NCBI GenBank assembly: GCA_900314825.1 | Contig: OMWS01000062.1 | Location: forward strand, 1-43,521 | Length of the DNA: 43,521 nt | Reading direction: 5' to 3' | DNA from: an uncultured Veillonellaceae bacterium | GTDB taxonomy: Bacteria; Bacillota; Negativicutes; Selenomonadales; Selenomonadaceae | In this document: piece by piece, positions 41,133-43,521 of the stretch | How the letters are laid out: each line of letters opens with the position of its first letter | Numbering within the stretch: the stretch's first letter is position 1 | Program-made: the position numbers and the translations under genes | Notes under the pieces: generated by a model | Database searches by the model: none | What the model was told of the DNA's origin: nothing | The model's input: only the letters and a program-made list of their open reading frames with translations

Positions 41133-42509
41133 TTACTTGTTTTCGCGACTATGACGATAGCCGTAAAGGAAGTAGATCGCGAGGCCGGCCGCGCTCCAGA
41201 TCCAGAAGCGTTCCCAGGTCATGGACGAAAGATTGTACATGATGTAGCCGCAGCTGAGCACGGCGAGGACGCTCATGAGGTGGACAGCCGGGCAACGGAA
41301 CGGGCGCTTTGCTTCCGGCGCACGATAGCGCAGGACGACGACGCCGACGGCGGAGACGAGGAACGCGAACAGCGTGCCGACGCTGCACATTTCGGCGACG
41401 ACGTTGATCGGCGTGAAGCCGGAAATGAGCGCCACGGCGATGCCGACGATGATCGTGATGCGGTGCGGCGTGCGGTATTTCTCATGGATTTTGCAGACGG
41501 ACTGCGGGATGAGGCCGTCGCGGCTCATGGCGAAAAATGCGCGCGTCTGCGCATACATCATGACGAGCAGCACGGTCGTGAGGCCGGCGATGGCGCCCGT
41601 GCCGACGAGCGCGGAGCCGAAGCGGTAGCCAAGCTCGCGCAGGACAAAAGCGACGGGCTCGGCATTATCGAGCTCAGCGTACGGCACGTTGCCCGTCATG
41701 ACGGCCGTCACGGCGATGTAGAGGAGCGTGCAGATGGCGAGCGAGGCGATGATGCCGATCGGCATGTCGCGTGCGGGATTTTTTGTTTCTTCCGCTGCGG
41801 TCGCGACGGAGTCGACGCCGAGATAAGCGAAGAAAATGACAGCCGCACCTGCCGAGATGCCCGCCCAGCCGAAGGGCGCGAACGGCTCCCAATTCGTGAC
41901 GTCGACGGACGGCGCCGCGAGGAACAAGAACAGGAAGATCGCCGCGAGCTTCACGGCGACGAGCGCTTTGTTGACCGTCACGCTCTCATGCACGCCGCGG
42001 ATGAGCAAGAACGTCAAAAATAGCGTGATGAGCATCGCCGGCAGATTCACGAGGCCGCCGTCCGCAGGCACAGCCGTGAGCGTCTGCGGCAGCTCGACGC
42101 CCGCGGTTTTGAGGAGGCCACAGACGTAGGCCGACCAGCCGCCGGCGACAGCGGACGCGCCGACAGAGTATTCGAGCACGAGGTTCCAGCCGACGAGCCA
42201 TGCAAAAAGCTCGCCGACGGACGTATAGGCATAGGCATAGGCGCTGCCAGCGACCGGCACCATGGAGGCGAGCTCGCTGTACGTCATGGAGACGAATGCG
42301 CAGGTGATGGAAGCGATCAAGAACGAAATCATGAGTGCCGGGCCGGCGTACTTCGCGGCCGCGACACCCGTCAGGACGAAAATGCCCGTGCCGACGATGA
42401 CGCCGACGCCGAGCATCGTCACATCGAACGCGCCCATGGCACGCTTGAGGTGCGTTGCTTTGGCATCTTCCTGATATTCGTCAATCGCTTTCGTGCGGAA
42501 AAAATTCAA
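41133..42509 (-). CDS. APC-family amino-acid permease (cationic amino acid transporter type), TTG start
   Basis: A 458-residue transporter with about 12 membrane helices. It belongs to the amino acid-polyamine-organocation superfamily, nearest to the CAT/YfnA group by GVGVIVGTGIFVLTG in helix 1, AGWSAYV-like helix regions, FFAYLGVDSVATAAEETKNPARDMPIGI and MYAQTRAFFAMSRDGLIP. The substrate is an amino acid, possibly cationic; it is not fixed by sequence. The TTG at 42509 is chosen because GGGAGG lies eight bases upstream. An ATG further up (MYAVRQQ) overlaps the predicted -10 and has no ribosome binding site. Confidence 0.88.
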   Translation of the reverse strand: MNFFRTKAIDEYQEDAKATHLKRAMGAFDVTMLGVGVIVGTGIFVLTGVAAAKYAGPALMISFLIASITCAFVSMTYSELASMVPVAGSAYAYAYTSVGELFAWLVGWNLVLEYSVGASAVAGGWSAYVCGLLKTAGVELPQTLTAVPADGGLVNLPAMLITLFLTFLLIRGVHESVTVNKALVAVKLAAIFLFLFLAAPSVDVTNWEPFAPFGWAGISAGAAVIFFAYLGVDSVATAAEETKNPARDMPIGIIASLAICTLLYIAVTAVMTGNVPYAELDNAEPVAFVLRELGYRFGSALVGTGAIAGLTTVLLVMMYAQTRAFFAMSRDGLIPQSVCKIHEKYRTPHRITIIVGIAVALISGFTPINVVAEMCSVGTLFAFLVSAVGVVVLRYRAPEAKRPFRCPAVHLMSVLAVLSCGYIMYNLSSMTWERFWIWSAAGLAIYFLYGYRHSRENK

Positions 42510-42546
42510 TGGAACAGCCTCCCGTACTTGTTGCCTTACGGCATAC

Positions 42547-42555
42547 ATTCTATCA
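42547..42555 (-). promoter_or_regulatory. Predicted extended -10 promoter of the permease gene
   Basis: On the minus strand TGATAGAAT, an extended -10 with TAGAAT at 42547-42552. No good -35 is seen. Transcription would start about 30 bases before the TTG start codon. Confidence 0.5.
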
Positions 42556-42581
42556 CATTTTTGCATAAAAGGAAATACGCG

Positions 42582-42610
42582 AAAAACCTGCTCCCGTGAC
42601 GAGAGCAGGT
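42582..42610 (-). terminator. Intrinsic terminator of ruvA
   Basis: On the minus strand ACCTGCTC-TCGTCACGG-GAGCAGGT followed by TTTTTCG. An eight-base stem 13 bases past the ruvA stop. Confidence 0.85.
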
Positions 42611-42623
42611 GAAATGAAATCTG

Positions 42624-43220
42624 TCACGAACGACTGAGCTTCTTGAGCGCTTGCTTGATGGCTTGCTCCGATGTCGTGCAGTTTTCGACACCGCGCAGAG
42701 CGACGAGGATTTCATTTTGCGCGAAGCCGAGCGCCGTGAGCGCCGCCGAGGCTTCTTCGAGGATCGTATTGCCGACGGGGACGTCGCTCGTGAGCGTGAG
42801 CTCCGCATCTTTGGCGGAAGCGAACGCGAGCTTGTCTTTGAGCTCGAGGATCAAGCGCTCAGCAGATTTTTTGCCGATGCCCGGCAGCTTCGTCAGCACG
42901 CTCGTCTGCTCGTTCGTGATGGCGGTCGCGAGGCGGCTGACCGTGATGGACGAGAGGATGCCGAGCGCGACTTTCGGGCCGATGCCGGAGATGCCGATGA
43001 GCACGAGGAACATATCATATTCCTGCTCCGTGCGGAAGCCATAGAGCTGCAGCGCGTCTTCGCGCACGGAAAGATACGTGAAGAGCTGCGCTTCCCTGCC
43101 CTGCGCAAGCTCGCGCCGCGTCGCATCCGAAATGCTGACGCGATAGCCGACGCCATGCACATCTAAAAGGCAGGTGTCTGCCTTGAGGCTCGCGACCGTG
43201 CCACGCAAAAATCCGATCAT
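42624..43220 (-). CDS. ruvA: Holliday junction branch migration complex subunit RuvA
   Basis: A 198-residue RuvA. Tetramers clamp the Holliday junction and load the RuvB motor. Domain I is an OB-fold (MIGFLRGTVAS..., DVHGVGYRVSIS). Domain II carries two helix-hairpin-helix motifs (LIGISGIGPKVALGIL and LTKLPGIGKKSAERLILELKDKL). Domain III, the RuvB-binding three-helix bundle, is at about 150-198 (EEASAALTALGFAQNEI). The start follows AAAGGA by eight bases. No ruvB follows: a terminator and a permease gene do. Confidence 0.96.
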   Translation of the reverse strand: MIGFLRGTVASLKADTCLLDVHGVGYRVSISDATRRELAQGREAQLFTYLSVREDALQLYGFRTEQEYDMFLVLIGISGIGPKVALGILSSITVSRLATAITNEQTSVLTKLPGIGKKSAERLILELKDKLAFASAKDAELTLTSDVPVGNTILEEASAALTALGFAQNEILVALRGVENCTTSEQAIKQALKKLSRS

Positions 43221-43257
43221 GTGATTCGTCCTTTCTGAGCGGAGGTCTCTTCCATAG

Positions 43258-43521
43258 CCTCCCCCTCTGGGGGCAATGTCATTAAGTTAAGCGCGAAAGG
43301 CTCACACAACTCCAGCCTCCCTCCTTGGAGGGAGGACAGACGCGGAGCGAAGCGCAGCGTTAGGAGGGAGCGGCCTGTAGGCCGTATCAATTCGTACACC
43401 GTAACTCAGGCCCCGTGGCCATACGTCGTAGCATATCAGAGAACGTGCGCGCACGGGCGCTGAGTGACGGCCTGCGAATTGTGACAAACTACAGGCCGCT
43501 CCTCCCTGGGCCTGCCGGCCC
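43258..43521. repeat. Truncated family A palindromic repeat, right window end
   Basis: The last 301 bases after ruvA hold no gene. The stretch begins with a family B-like half hairpin (CCTCCCCCTCTGGGGG). A family A arm follows with the hairpin CCTCCCTCCTTGGAGGGAGG (about 43316-43335), ACAGACGCGGAGCGAAGCGC and GCGGCCTGTAGG, and the central palindrome GTGCGCGCAC at 43445-43454. After the centre the opposite arm starts (CTGAGTGACGGCCTGCGAAT, CTACAGGCCGCTCC) and is cut by the window edge. Its first ~200 bases are the inverted match of positions 1-190. Confidence 0.85.

Overview
The window reads as chromosomal DNA of an anaerobic, GC-rich bacterium. Gene content fits a diderm Firmicute of the Negativicutes, Selenomonas/Mitsuokella-like. 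The support is a pyruvate:ferredoxin oxidoreductase, oxygen-independent (cbi-type) cobalamin synthesis, Fe-S L-serine dehydratase, argCJBDFGH, and a PASTA kinase locus beside rlmN, rsgA and rpe. The taxonomic call is inference; no rRNA gene is present. Nearly every gene is on the minus strand. The exceptions are the two window ends, which carry repeats, and one transglycosylase gene on the plus strand.

Layout from left to right (minus-strand transcription runs right to left). (1) 224-7257: corrin-ring genes cbiD-cbiE-cbiT, then cbiF-cbiG-cbiH and a cbiJ::cbiC fusion. A hairpin with a promoter nested in it divides the two groups. (2) 7609-8598: a flippase-like membrane protein. (3) 8930-11995: rsgA-rpe-queC-folE2, which combine ribosome assembly, the pentose phosphate pathway and queuosine/folate precursor synthesis. 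(4) 12373-18793: fhaA-fhaB-stp-rodA-pbpA-prkC, a cell-wall signalling and elongation operon in the order familiar from Actinobacteria, here inside the Firmicute-type rlmN...rsgA-rpe neighbourhood. (5) 18902-20849: rlmN and a Cof-type HAD phosphatase. (6) 21142-29578: argCJBDFGH, with an ArgR-type operator over the argC promoter. (7) 29702-31203: a GT51 transglycosylase converging on a small secreted protein of unknown function. (8) 31283-33812: dapA, sdaAB and sdaAA. (9) 34044-36962: a large M16C metallopeptidase between two copies of a structured repeat. (10) tRNA-Pro(CGG), then nifJ (PFOR), an amino-acid permease and ruvA.

The genes themselves are mostly core metabolism. The unexplained structure is between them. 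Three families of palindromic intergenic elements fill the gaps. The first is large elements with a GTGCGCGCA central palindrome; truncated copies lie in inverted orientation at both window ends, so the sequence probably stops where an assembly broke. The second is mosaic elements built from CCTCCCCC/GGGGGAGG hairpins, placed in several gaps of the arg region. The third is a ~130-bp element whose stems differ between its two copies yet still pair; each copy lies just upstream of a predicted promoter (dapA, M16C peptidase). That third family is the best candidate here for an undescribed element.
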